A stretch of 64,000 nt of DNA, from assembly GCF_037327425.1 (NCBI RefSeq), contig NZ_CP147846.1, positions 2,604,001-2,668,000 on the forward strand. Direction: 5' to 3'. This stretch comes from Rhodococcus sovatensis (lineage in GTDB: Bacteria > Actinomycetota > Actinomycetes > Mycobacteriales > Mycobacteriaceae). The notes beneath the pieces were generated by a model. It was not told the DNA's origin and searched no databases. It worked only from the letters and a program-made list of their open reading frames with translations. Shown here piece by piece: positions 26,587 through 34,795 of this stretch. Position numbers and translations under genes: made by a program. The first letter of the stretch is position 1. Every line of letters starts with the position of its first letter.

Positions 26587-27348
26587 TCAGAGTTCAGGGC
26601 GCCACATTGCGATGACGGTCATGGACCCCGGGGCTACCTCGGTGAAGCCCGCGTCCCGCACAGCAACTGCTCGTCCTTCGTCGACAAGAGCTTGGGCGCG
26701 TCGCCACTGATTCTCGTCGGCATCGCGAACCGAACAAGCAAAGTCGGAGTTCGACCAGTGCGCACACTGCCCGACGGTCATCGAACCGGCGAGCAACATC
26801 GACGCATGTCCCACCTGCGCGGCCGCCTTGCCGACAGTCATCTTCAGAGTCGGGTCGATCCACAACACAGGTCTGTCCGGAGGTGGAGGGCCTGGTTCGT
26901 CGTGCTCCAGATCAGTGCCGCCGATCTGGAGGCGCTTGATTCGTGGATCGAGATCACCGACTCTGCCTGGTACGAACGCGCGCGCCTGGGCTTCGCCGAC
27001 CTCGACGGTCACACCCGGAACGTCTTGAGCGGCCACCCACTGGGCACCGCGGGCCCGGCGGGCAACTTTTCGAATGCGAGCACCCGTCCACGCCAGGAAG
27101 CACTCCTCCCACTCGCCGCCCGGTCCGACTCGTTCGTCGAGACACAGAGCCACCGCGGCCGACGCTGCGGCTTCGAGAAGACGGCTGCGCGACGGCGGGT
27201 CTGCTTTGGGGATGTGCAGGACCACTGGCATGGCGAGCACGTCCGCGGGATCCGGTGGATCCGCACGTCCGCCATAGCCACGCGCAAGAACCGAGTGGCG
27301 CTGCGCCAAGGTACTTAGGGGCCCTTCGTCCACCGGGACGTCCGTCAC
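26587..27348 (-). CDS. PTH2-type peptidyl-tRNA hydrolase domain protein
   Basis: A 253-aa protein. The C-terminal half (about 150-253) fits the PTH2 family: LKMTVGKAAAQVGHASML holds the catalytic Lys/His/Gln pattern, and AVRDAGFTEVAPGSMTVIAM ends the fold. The N-terminal half is actinobacterium-specific. The function would be hydrolysis of peptidyl-tRNA, as a second system beside bacterial Pth, but this is inferred from the fold alone. The GTG start overlaps the serB stop as GTGA, so the two are co-translated. Confidence 0.85.
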   Translation of the reverse strand: MTDVPVDEGPLSTLAQRHSVLARGYGGRADPPDPADVLAMPVVLHIPKADPPSRSRLLEAAASAAVALCLDERVGPGGEWEECFLAWTGARIRKVARRARGAQWVAAQDVPGVTVEVGEAQARAFVPGRVGDLDPRIKRLQIGGTDLEHDEPGPPPPDRPVLWIDPTLKMTVGKAAAQVGHASMLLAGSMTVGQCAHWSNSDFACSVRDADENQWRRAQALVDEGRAVAVRDAGFTEVAPGSMTVIAMWRPEL

Positions 27349-28571
27349 AGGATCGGGACGCGGCGGACACCACCGTCGACGGCATCGGCCGCCTCGATCT
27401 CACCGCGGGTGACTCCGAGCATGAACAGAACGGCATCGAGATAGGGATGCGAAATCGCCGTGTCCGCGATTTCCCGGAGCGCAGGCTTCGCATTGAATGC
27501 CACGCCGAGACCTGCGGCTGTCAACATGTCGATGTCGTTTGCACCATCGCCCACTGCGACCGTCTGTTCCATCGGTACGCCGGACTGGGCTGCGAACTCG
27601 CGCAGCGCCGTCGCTTTGGCGGCGCGATCGATGACCTCGCCGACTACCCGTCCGGTGAGCTTGCCGTCGACGATCTCAAGCGTGTTCGCCTTGACGAAGT
27701 CCAATTCGAGTTCGTGGGCAAGATTGTCGATGACTTGACGGAAGCCTCCGGAGACGACGCCACAGTGATAGCCGAGTCTCCGCAAAGTACGAATCGTGGT
27801 CCTCGCGCCAGCCGTCAGCTCGAGCTCCTCGCTCACCTCGTCGATGACCGACGCGTCGAGTCCCGCCAACGCCTGTACCCGCTGGTGCAGCGATTCGGTG
27901 AAGTCGATCTCCCCGCGCATCGCCGACTCGGTCACCTTGCGCACTTCCTCCTCGCGACCTGCCTTCGCGGCAAGCATCTCGATGACCTCCCCCTGGACAA
28001 GAGTGGAGTCCACGTCGAACACGATGAGACGCTTGGACCGACGAGAGATTCCCTCGCGCTCGACCGCCACGTCGACGCCGACGCCGGCTGCAATCTCGGA
28101 GAGACCGGTCCGGAGTTGGCGATCGGCATCCGGCGAGGTGTTGGTTGCGGTGACCAACAATTCGAGACCGGTGACCGGGTAGTCGGCGACACCGCGGATC
28201 GAATCGATGTTCGCGCCCTGCCTCGCGAGCTCGCGGGAGATTGTGCTGAACGCACGCGCGGTGACCGGACGTCCGAGCACGACCACCACGTGCGTTGCCA
28301 ACACACGATTGCCGACCGGGTCGGCCCCGATCTCGACGTCGACGTGGACGCCGACGGTCGCCATCGCTTCCTCCAGTTCTTCCTGGAGTTCCTCGGGGTC
28401 GTTGGGACACGTCAGCAACACACCGAGGGTCAACCGACCACGTATGACGACTTGCTCGACGTCGAGAAGGCTCACCTGGTGGCGCGAAAGTGCCGCGAAC
28501 AGGACTGAGGTGACACCCGGCTTGTCCGGGCCTGTCACCGTGACGAGTACAGCGGTGTCCGATGACGGCAC
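27345..28571 (-). CDS. serB: Phosphoserine phosphatase SerB with ACT domains
   Basis: Dephosphorylates phosphoserine, the last step of serine synthesis. The product is 408 aa, very close to SerB2 of M. tuberculosis (409). Two N-terminal ACT domains (about 5-80 and 95-170) are followed by the HAD phosphatase: motif I FDVDSTLVQ with the nucleophile Asp, VVSGGF motif II, and motif III-IV AVGDGANDIDML. The GTG at 28571 follows GGAAGGGAG; longer starts have no site. The ACT domains should give serine feedback. It is co-translated with the PTH2-like gene. Confidence 0.96.
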   Translation of the reverse strand: MPSSDTAVLVTVTGPDKPGVTSVLFAALSRHQVSLLDVEQVVIRGRLTLGVLLTCPNDPEELQEELEEAMATVGVHVDVEIGADPVGNRVLATHVVVVLGRPVTARAFSTISRELARQGANIDSIRGVADYPVTGLELLVTATNTSPDADRQLRTGLSEIAAGVGVDVAVEREGISRRSKRLIVFDVDSTLVQGEVIEMLAAKAGREEEVRKVTESAMRGEIDFTESLHQRVQALAGLDASVIDEVSEELELTAGARTTIRTLRRLGYHCGVVSGGFRQVIDNLAHELELDFVKANTLEIVDGKLTGRVVGEVIDRAAKATALREFAAQSGVPMEQTVAVGDGANDIDMLTAAGLGVAFNAKPALREIADTAISHPYLDAVLFMLGVTRGEIEAADAVDGGVRRVPIL

Positions 28572-28653
28572 CGATTCTCCCTTCCTGCACGACGGTTCCC
28601 GATTCGGGCCGTCGAAGTTGTGACTGGTTCGCTTCACGGACATTGTCGCAAGC

Positions 28654-28688
28654 GAAGAGCCCCGCCCGGGTACCGGGAGGGGCTCTTC
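28654..28688 (-). terminator. Hairpin terminator after ctaD
   Basis: A 10-bp stem (28654-28663 with 28679-28688) encloses a further GC-rich CCCGG/CCGGG helix. It starts 16 bases past the ctaD stop, has no U-tract, and lies between ctaD and serB. Confidence 0.75.
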
Positions 28689-28703
28689 GTGTTTGTCGAT
28701 AGC

Positions 28704-30494
28704 TTACTTCGGATCCGGGTCGCCGGAGTGTTCGTGGTCGCTGGTGGACAGTGGTGCGCGGCGTGCCTGTTCGAGGACTTCGGTGGTCTGTCCTCCGTGA
28801 CTGCCCGGTCCGACGTGGGCTTCGGCGCGGAGCCGTTCGACCATGTGCGGATAGTGCAGTTCGAACGCCGGCCGTTCGGACCGGATCCGTGGCAACTCCG
28901 TGAAATTGTGCCGCGGCGGCGGGCACGAGGTCGCCCACTCCAACGAGTTGCCGTAACCCCACGGATCATCGACAGTGACCACTTCCCCGTACCGGTAGGA
29001 CTTGAACACATTCCACACGAACGGCAACGTCGAGGCACCGAGCACGAACGCACCGATCGTGGAAATGATGTTGAGCGTCGTGAACCCATCCGAAGCCAGA
29101 TAATCCGCATACCGACGCGGCATACCTTCGTTCCCGAGCCAATGCTGCACCAAGAACGTGCCGTGGAACCCGAAGAACGTCAACCAGAAATGCCACTTAC
29201 CGAGCGTCTCGTCCATCATCCGGCCCGTCATCTTCGGGAACCAGAAGTAGATACCGGCATACGTCGCGAACACCACCGTCCCGAACACCACATAATGGAA
29301 ATGCGCGATCACGAAGTACGTATCGGTGACATGAAAATCGATCGGCGGGCTAGCGAGCAACACACCCGACAACCCACCGAAGAGGAACGTGATCAAAAAC
29401 CCGATCGAGAACAACATCGGCGTCTCGAGCGTCACCTGACCACGCCACATCGTGCCGATCCAGTTGAAGATCTTCACCCCCGTCGGCACCGCGATCAAGA
29501 ACGTCATGAACGAGAAGAACGGCAACAACACCGCACCAGTGGCATACATATGATGCGCCCACACCGCAATCGACAGCGCCGCGATCGCGATCGTCGCATA
29601 GATCAACGTGGTGTACCCGAACATCGGCTTACGCGAGAACACCGGGAAAATCTCCGACACGATCCCGAAGAACGGCAACGCGATGATGTACACCTCGGGA
29701 TGACCGAAGAACCAGAACAAGTGCTGCCACAACAACACCCCACCAGTGGCCGGATCGAACAAATGCGCACCCAGATGACGATCGGCCGCCAACCCCAACA
29801 ACGCCGCCGTCAACAACGGAAACGCCAACAAAATCAAAATCGACGTCACCAAAATGTTCCACGTGAAAATCGGCATCCGGAACATCGTCATACCCGGCGC
29901 CCGCAAACAAATCACCGTCGTGATCATGTTGACACCACCCAAAATGGTGCCCAAACCAGCCACAGCGAGGCCCATGATCCACAGATCAGCACCCACACCA
30001 GGCGAATGCAGAGCCGACGTGAGCGGGGTGTACGCCGTCCACCCGAAATCAGCAGCACCACCAGGAGTGATGAACCCAGCCGTGGTGATCAACGCACCGA
30101 ACAGATACAACCAATACGAAAACGCATTCAACCGCGGAAACGCCACATCCGGAGCACCGATCTGCAACGGCAAAATGTAGTTCGCGAACCCGAACACGAT
30201 CGGCGTCGCATACAACAGCAACATGATCGTGCCGTGCATCGTGAACAGCTGGTTGTACTGCTCATTGGACAGGAACTGCATCCCCGGCACAGCCAACTCG
30301 GCACGCATCAACAACGCCATCAAGCCACCGACGAGGAAAAACGCAATAGACGTCGCGATGTACATGATCCCCAACACCTTGGGATCAGTCGTCGTCACCG
30401 CCTTGTGAAGAAAAGAACCCTTCGGTCCCATCCGCGGCGGAAAAGGCCTCACCGCCGAAACAGCGGGAGTTGGCCTAGGCGCTAGGGCAGTCAC
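28704..30494 (-). CDS. ctaD: Cytochrome c oxidase subunit I (aa3 type)
   Basis: Core subunit of the aa3 oxidase in the cytochrome bcc-aa3 supercomplex, 596 aa with twelve membrane helices. Haem and copper ligands are visible: FTMHGTIMLLL (low-spin haem His), WQHLFWFFGHPEVY (CuB His and the cross-linked Tyr), VWAHHMY (CuB His pair) and VIAHFHYVVFG (haem a3 and a His). An AGGAGG four bases before the GTG at 30494 fixes the start; starting upstream would add 12 residues and has no site. The C-terminal 60 residues form a hydrophilic tail. As is usual in actinobacteria, ctaD is separate from ctaC-ctaE. The coding sequence uses a narrow set of codons, as in highly expressed genes. Confidence 0.98.
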   Translation of the reverse strand: MTALAPRPTPAVSAVRPFPPRMGPKGSFLHKAVTTTDPKVLGIMYIATSIAFFLVGGLMALLMRAELAVPGMQFLSNEQYNQLFTMHGTIMLLLYATPIVFGFANYILPLQIGAPDVAFPRLNAFSYWLYLFGALITTAGFITPGGAADFGWTAYTPLTSALHSPGVGADLWIMGLAVAGLGTILGGVNMITTVICLRAPGMTMFRMPIFTWNILVTSILILLAFPLLTAALLGLAADRHLGAHLFDPATGGVLLWQHLFWFFGHPEVYIIALPFFGIVSEIFPVFSRKPMFGYTTLIYATIAIAALSIAVWAHHMYATGAVLLPFFSFMTFLIAVPTGVKIFNWIGTMWRGQVTLETPMLFSIGFLITFLFGGLSGVLLASPPIDFHVTDTYFVIAHFHYVVFGTVVFATYAGIYFWFPKMTGRMMDETLGKWHFWLTFFGFHGTFLVQHWLGNEGMPRRYADYLASDGFTTLNIISTIGAFVLGASTLPFVWNVFKSYRYGEVVTVDDPWGYGNSLEWATSCPPPRHNFTELPRIRSERPAFELHYPHMVERLRAEAHVGPGSHGGQTTEVLEQARRAPLSTSDHEHSGDPDPK

Positions 30495-30520
30495 TGATCC
30501 TCCTGAAGATGCGTACCACC

Positions 30521-30534
30521 CCTCTTGCAAGAGG
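30521..30534. promoter_or_regulatory. Palindrome in the ctaD leader
   Basis: CCTCTTGCAAGAGG, a perfect 14-bp palindrome, lies 27 bases upstream of the ctaD start codon. It could be an operator or an mRNA hairpin next to the ribosome site. No regulator is identifiable. Confidence 0.45.
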
Positions 30535-30661
30535 TGGGACGTCCTGGTGTCTTGCGCTCCTCGAATCGTAGACCGTGCGGATGCTGAGCGCCGAACCGGT
30601 CCTACCGTGTGTCGTATTGGGGTGTCGCACCAGCATGAGGCACGTGCCGAGCGCCGACCGA

Positions 30662-30680
30662 TGAGGTAGGGCTAACTTGT
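30662..30680 (+). promoter_or_regulatory. Possible IdeR/DtxR iron box
   Basis: TGAGGTAGGGCTAACTTGT matches 13 of 19 positions of the DtxR/IdeR consensus TTAGGTTAGGCTAACCTAA, with the central GGCTAAC intact. It lies about 88 bases upstream of the siderophore-binding lipoprotein gene, where an iron-dependent repressor would act. Confidence 0.5.
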
Positions 30681-30767
30681 TTCACAGTCCGCTCCAGGCA
30701 ATTCCACGCACGCAACCCGTAGTGGATAAGGTGTGACGGCATCCCACTCCCGTTAGGAACTTCACTG

Positions 30768-31832
30768 TTGACCGAACAGTCTTCTGTGCGCACCGCAGCC
30801 GTCACGCTGGCCGTCGGAGCGCTCGTCTTGGTTGCCGGGTGCTCGGGAGGCTCGACAGCCAGCGACAACGCGTCGACGATCGTCCGCAGCACGACCAACA
30901 TCGCCGGTGCCGGCGTGGTGGGCAACGACCGCGAGACCGTCGGACTGTGCCCAGACATGGCACCGATGGATCCGACCGGCGTCGAGGGCTCGATCCGTCC
31001 GGTCGGCCACAGTGAAGGCATCACCGAGGTTCCGGCCGATCCGATGCGGGTGGTCGTACTGGATCCGGCGGCACTCGATGCGACATGCGCCCTTGGTGTG
31101 TGGGAGCGGGTCGTGGGCGCCTCCACGCTGAACCCCTTCTTCCGAGGCGACGGCGACCAGGAGCTGTACCTCGGCACCGGAATCGCGGAGATCCCCACCG
31201 TCGGGACGGTCGGTGCGCCCGACATCGATGCGATCGTCGGCCTCGAGCCCGACCTCATCATCGGCTCGGATTCCCTGGGGTCCGAGCTGTACGACTCCCT
31301 GACCGATATCGCCCCGACCGTGTTCACCTCCGCCGACGACGGCTGGAAAGGTGCGTTCCTGCAATCAGCCGCCGCCCTCGGCCGCGGAGGCACTGCCTTC
31401 GAGGAGTTGGCTCGCTTCAGCGCCGACGCCCAGCAGGTCGGCCGGGATGTCAACGCGAACCAGACTCAGGCATCCGTCGTTCGATTCCTTCCGGACTCGA
31501 TCGTGTCCGACAGCCGCTCGTCCTTTGCAGGCGAAGTACTCGACGAGATCGGCGTGCAGCGCCCCCCGTCACAACGCGACGCTGCAACTGTGGTTCCCGC
31601 CGACGACCTCGCAGGCGCCGAAGGCGACATCGTCTACGTACGATTCGACGGAGACGACGGCGAAAGCTACGGCCGAAGTGTCATGACGAGCGACGCGTGG
31701 GAGGACCTGGGCTCGGCGAAGGACGGTCGCATCTTCGTCGTGAACGACACCGTGTGGTCCGGCAGCGGAGTCATGGCAGCGAGAGCAATCCTCGCGGACG
31801 TGACCAACTCGCTCAACGCCTACGTTTCCTGA
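30768..31832 (+). CDS. fecB: Iron-siderophore ABC transporter substrate-binding lipoprotein (FecB-like)
   Basis: A 354-aa class III periplasmic-binding protein, anchored as a lipoprotein: signal VRTAAVTLAVGALVLVAGC, with the lipobox cysteine at about residue 25. The two lobes are joined by a helix. The PxxVGTVGAPDIDAIVGLEPDLIIGSD segment is the conserved region of FecB/FhuD proteins. It captures ferric siderophore outside the membrane. No permease or ATPase is adjacent, as for Rv3044. The TTG at 30768 has AGGAA at 9 bases; a GTG at 30786 is an alternative. Confidence 0.9.
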   Translation: MTEQSSVRTAAVTLAVGALVLVAGCSGGSTASDNASTIVRSTTNIAGAGVVGNDRETVGLCPDMAPMDPTGVEGSIRPVGHSEGITEVPADPMRVVVLDPAALDATCALGVWERVVGASTLNPFFRGDGDQELYLGTGIAEIPTVGTVGAPDIDAIVGLEPDLIIGSDSLGSELYDSLTDIAPTVFTSADDGWKGAFLQSAAALGRGGTAFEELARFSADAQQVGRDVNANQTQASVVRFLPDSIVSDSRSSFAGEVLDEIGVQRPPSQRDAATVVPADDLAGAEGDIVYVRFDGDDGESYGRSVMTSDAWEDLGSAKDGRIFVVNDTVWSGSGVMAARAILADVTNSLNAYVS

Positions 31833-31833
31833 C

Positions 31834-32307
31834 ATGCCGATCCCCGAATTCGTTCTGGCACTTCGCAGCAAGGTCGGCACGTCACCTCTGTGGCTCTCCG
31901 GGGTCAGCGCAGTGATCGTCGGTGACGACGGCCGGATACTCCTGACCCGTCGCCGCGACAACGGCAAGTGGGCCGTAGTGTCCGGGATCCTCGAACCCGG
32001 TGAGGAACCCGGGCCCGCGGCGTTGCGCGAGATCAGCGAAGAGACCGGCATCGAAGCCGAACTGGTGCGACTGACCAGCGTCGACGTCACCGACAAGATC
32101 ACCTACCCGAACGGCGACGTCGCTCAATATCTGGACATCACGTTCCTGGCGCGGCACCTATCGGGCACCGCCGTCGTATCGGACGACGAGAATCTGGCGG
32201 TCGAATGGTTCGCCGTCGACGCTCTGCCCGACAACCTCGCCGACACCTCACGTCTGCGTATCGAGCACGCGCTCAGTGGCGTACCCGGGGCGTGGTTCCG
32301 CCGCTGA
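31834..32307 (+). CDS. NUDIX hydrolase
   Basis: A 157-aa single-domain NUDIX protein with a complete box, GILEPGEEPGPAALREISEE followed by TGI, which contains the metal-binding glutamates. The N-terminus LSGVSAVIVGDDGRILLTRR is typical. It may sanitise or regulate nucleotides; the substrate cannot be read from the sequence. The ATG is one base after the fecB stop, so it is likely co-transcribed. Confidence 0.9.
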   Translation: MPIPEFVLALRSKVGTSPLWLSGVSAVIVGDDGRILLTRRRDNGKWAVVSGILEPGEEPGPAALREISEETGIEAELVRLTSVDVTDKITYPNGDVAQYLDITFLARHLSGTAVVSDDENLAVEWFAVDALPDNLADTSRLRIEHALSGVPGAWFRR

Positions 32308-32337
32308 TCGGGAGCCCGAGGCGGTTGCACTCCCCCA

Positions 32338-32519
32338 TTTCGGTGACCGACTGTCTACTTCGGTCACCTGGCGGGACCGAATGTCTACTTCAGTCACTCT
32401 GAGTGCGCGAATGTCTGTTTCGGTCACCTGGCGGGACCGAATGTCTACTTCAGTCACTCTGAGTGCGCGAATGTCTGTTTCGGTCACCTGTGGGCCAGCG
32501 AACGACTCATTCGGTCACC
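32338..32519. repeat. 60-bp tandem repeat built of two alternating 30-bp halves
   Basis: An exact 60-bp period covers about three units (lines beginning 32341, 32401 and 32461), the outer ones degenerate. Each unit holds two half-units with a shared CTACTTC/CTGTTTC start. One contains TCGGTC...GACCGA (6-bp stem), the other CACTCTGAGTG (5-bp stem). It fills the gap between the NUDIX and SPFH genes and has no believable coding function. Confidence 0.92.
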
Positions 32520-32535
32520 CAGGCGAGCCGAAAAT

Positions 32536-32558
32536 GTGATATCACTTTAGTATCACCA
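32536..32558 (+). promoter_or_regulatory. Operator candidate upstream of the SPFH-RHH pair
   Basis: GTGATATCAC, a perfect 10-bp palindrome at 32536-32545, is followed by TTTAGTATCACC, so GTGATA and TATCAC also face each other across 9 bases. It ends 18 bases before the start codon and overlaps the expected promoter. The ribbon-helix-helix protein two genes on is a plausible binder. Confidence 0.55.
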
Positions 32559-32575
32559 TCGAGAGGGAGGTTCAC

Positions 32576-33349
32576 ATGTCCGCACCCGCAACCGTCGCCG
32601 AGAAGCCAACGGGTACCCCAACCATCACAATCGCCGAACGGCCCGGGTGGGATCTGCCCGGATGGTCGATGCTCGGCGCAGGCCTCGTGCTGTTCCTCGG
32701 AGGTATCGCCGCATTCGTGGTCGGCCTGATTTTCACCATTGTCGTCGCGATGGTCGTCGGCGTCGTGCTGTTCGTCGCGTCGCTTCCAGTCCTGGCCGGC
32801 CTGACGCTCGTGCAGCCGAATCAGGCTCGCGTGCTTCAACTTCTAGGGAGTTCGTACAGTGGCACCCTCCGCACACCCGGATTGCGGTGGACGAATCCGC
32901 TGACGTACCGCAAGGCGATCTCGACCCGGATCCGCAATCACGAGACCGCCCAGTCCACCGGCAGCTACCCCTACGATGCAGAGGATCGAATGTCGTTGCG
33001 CGAGAACGCCGACGAGATCACCGGGGCAATGTCCGAGGAGGTGCACGCCAGGGTTCGCGCCGCAGGTGTCGAGGTGATCGAGACCAGAATCAACCGTCTC
33101 GCGTACGCACCCGAGATCGCCCAGGCCATGCTGCGTCGTCAGCAGGCGGGCGCGGTCATTGCCGCTCGTCGACAGATCGTCGAGGGCGCCGTCGGCATGG
33201 TGGATATGGCCCTGGCGAAGCTGGAAGAGAAGCACGTCGTCGAACTCGACGAAGAACGCAAGGCCACGATGGTCTCGAACCTACTCGTCGTGCTGTGTAG
33301 CGACCGCGACACACAGCCCGTGGTGAATGCCGGATCGCTGTACCAGTGA
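32576..33349 (+). CDS. SPFH/band-7 domain membrane protein with an internal deletion
   Basis: A 257-aa protein with two adjacent membrane segments at about 28-80 and a stomatin-like region after them. It follows the actinobacterial SPFH pattern (GLRWTNPLTYRKAISTRIRNHETA ... SYPYD ... AYAPEIAQAMLRRQQAGAV ... TMVSNLLVVLC). However, about 45-50 residues that normally lie between NHETA and SYPYD, the centre of the SPFH domain, are missing, with the frame intact. The protein may be non-functional or altered. The ATG follows GAGAGGGAGG. It is paired with the small RHH gene 3 bases downstream. Confidence 0.85.
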   Translation: MSAPATVAEKPTGTPTITIAERPGWDLPGWSMLGAGLVLFLGGIAAFVVGLIFTIVVAMVVGVVLFVASLPVLAGLTLVQPNQARVLQLLGSSYSGTLRTPGLRWTNPLTYRKAISTRIRNHETAQSTGSYPYDAEDRMSLRENADEITGAMSEEVHARVRAAGVEVIETRINRLAYAPEIAQAMLRRQQAGAVIAARRQIVEGAVGMVDMALAKLEEKHVVELDEERKATMVSNLLVVLCSDRDTQPVVNAGSLYQ

Positions 33350-33352
33350 CCC

Positions 33353-33550
33353 ATGGCTGCCGATCGTAAGAAACTTCTGCTTCGGCTGGACCCAGCGGTG
33401 CACGACGCCCTTGCCCGCTGGGCCGCCGACGATCTCCGCAGCACCAATGCGCAGATCGAATTCCTGCTTCGCCGCGCGTTGGCCGAGCACGGACGAATGC
33501 CGAAGAACGCGGACAACATGCGCAAACAGGGACGTCCGCCGAGCTCCTGA
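33353..33550 (+). CDS. Small ribbon-helix-helix DNA-binding protein
   Basis: A 65-aa protein: KKLLLRLDPAVHDALARWA forms the strand and first helix, and DDLRSTNAQIEFLLRRALAEHG the second helix of an Arc/MetJ-type fold. It resembles antitoxin-like repressors, but the partner here is an SPFH protein rather than a toxin. It probably binds the GTGATATCAC palindrome upstream of the SPFH gene and represses both. The C-terminal 15 residues are basic. Confidence 0.85.
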   Translation: MAADRKKLLLRLDPAVHDALARWAADDLRSTNAQIEFLLRRALAEHGRMPKNADNMRKQGRPPSS

Positions 33551-33556
33551 GTGCTC

Positions 33557-33572
33557 GGCAGGCGTCCCTGCC
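33557..33572. terminator. Weak hairpin between the RHH gene and nrdF
   Basis: GGCAGG pairs with CCTGCC across a 4-base loop. Without a U-tract it is a weak candidate, but its position between converging genes fits a shared terminator. Confidence 0.4.
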
Positions 33573-33591
33573 CGTGAATATCGAGGCGCTT

Positions 33592-34602
33592 CTAAAAGTC
33601 CCAGTCGTCGTCCTCGGTGTTGACTGCCTTGCCGATGACGTACGACGATCCCGAGCCCGAGAAGAAGTCGTGGTTCTCGTCGGCATTGGGTGAGAGCGCC
33701 GACAGGATTGCCGGGTTCACATCGGTCTCGTCCTTCGGGAACAGACCCTCGTAGCCGAGATTGTTGAGCGCCTTGTTGGCGTTGTAGCGAAGGAACTTCT
33801 TGACGTCCTCGGTCAAACCGATCTCGTCGTATAGATCCTGCGTGTACTCGACCTCGTTGTCGTACAACTCGAACAGCAACTCGAACGTGTAGTTCTTGAG
33901 CTCCTCACGCTCGGCCTCGCTGACCTTCTCTAGGCCCTTCTGGTACTTGTAGCCGATGTAGTACCCGTGGACGGCCTCGTCGCGGATGATCAGCCGAATG
34001 AGGTCGGCGGTGTTGGTCAGCTTGGCCCGCGAGGACCAGTACATCGGCAAATAGAAGCCGGAGTAGAACAGGAACGACTCGAGCAGAGTCGACGCCACCT
34101 TGCGCTTGAGTGGGTCGTCGCCCTTGTAGTAGTCGAGGACGATCTCTGCCTTGCGCTGCAGGTTGGCGTTCTCCTCCGACCAGCGGAACGCGTCGTCGAT
34201 GTCACGCGTAGAGCTCAAAGTAGAGAAAATCGAGCTGTAACTCTTGGCGTGCACCGACTCCATGAACGCGATGTTCGTGTAGACAGCTTCCTCGTGCGGG
34301 GTGATCGCGTCGGGAATGAGGCTGACAGCGCCGACGGTTCCTTGGATGGTGTCGAGCAAGGTCAGACCGGTGAACACCCGCATGGTCAGCTGCTTCTCGA
34401 CGGCAGTCAGGGTTGCCCAAGACGGGATGTCGTTGGAGACCGGCACCTTCTCGGGCAGCCAGAAGTTACTGGTGAGCCGCTCCCAGACCTCGGAGTCCTT
34501 GTCGTCCTGAACGCGGTTCCAGTTGATGGCCGAGACGCGATCGATCAGCTTGATCTTTGCCCCGTCCGCGGGCGAGTGCGGGGTGTTGTTTGTGACTGTC
34601 AT
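33592..34602 (-). CDS. nrdF: Class Ib ribonucleotide reductase beta subunit NrdF
   Basis: Radical-generating subunit of the Mn-dependent class Ib reductase. Metal ligands lie in FMESVHAKSYS and in DEAVHGYYIGYKYQ. The C-terminal DDDWDF tail docks on NrdE. From the ATG at 34602, preceded by GGGGA at about 6 bases, the product is 336 aa; an ATG 12 bases earlier is possible. It is separated from nrdHIE by about 0.6 kb with its own promoter. It converges on the RHH gene. Confidence 0.96.
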   Translation of the reverse strand: MTVTNNTPHSPADGAKIKLIDRVSAINWNRVQDDKDSEVWERLTSNFWLPEKVPVSNDIPSWATLTAVEKQLTMRVFTGLTLLDTIQGTVGAVSLIPDAITPHEEAVYTNIAFMESVHAKSYSSIFSTLSSTRDIDDAFRWSEENANLQRKAEIVLDYYKGDDPLKRKVASTLLESFLFYSGFYLPMYWSSRAKLTNTADLIRLIIRDEAVHGYYIGYKYQKGLEKVSEAEREELKNYTFELLFELYDNEVEYTQDLYDEIGLTEDVKKFLRYNANKALNNLGYEGLFPKDETDVNPAILSALSPNADENHDFFSGSGSSYVIGKAVNTEDDDWDF

Positions 34603-34795
34603 ATCTATCCCCATTTGAGTTTCAGTGCTCGTGTTACCACCAGTCGATCACAAGTGTGCCGAGCGAGCATCAGCTAGGGCCCGATTTCGCAAAAACTAGC
34701 GGAGCGGCCGATATTCCGCTCAGCCCAAGTTACACGAGTGCGATTCTCGTGAGTACATGACACGCCAAACCTGACTCCCAAAACCGTTGTCGCAC
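34603..34795. promoter_or_regulatory. nrdF upstream region
   Basis: This stretch must carry the nrdF promoter. A short palindrome CACAAGTGTG at 34649-34658 is the only symmetric element I see. It does not match the NrdR box well. Confidence 0.4.

Noticed and set aside
28620..30485. Long plus-strand open frame opposite ctaD
   Set aside because: The translated sequence is almost only Arg, His, Gln and Glu, a mirror of the hydrophobic ctaD codons.
32248..32487. Minus-strand frame encoding VTETDIRALR/VTEVDIRSRQ repeats
   Set aside because: It is produced by the 60-bp DNA repeat, has no ribosome site and stops within the NUDIX gene.
32338..32519. CRISPR array
   Set aside because: Both halves of the unit repeat identically, so there are no unique spacers, and no cas genes are present.
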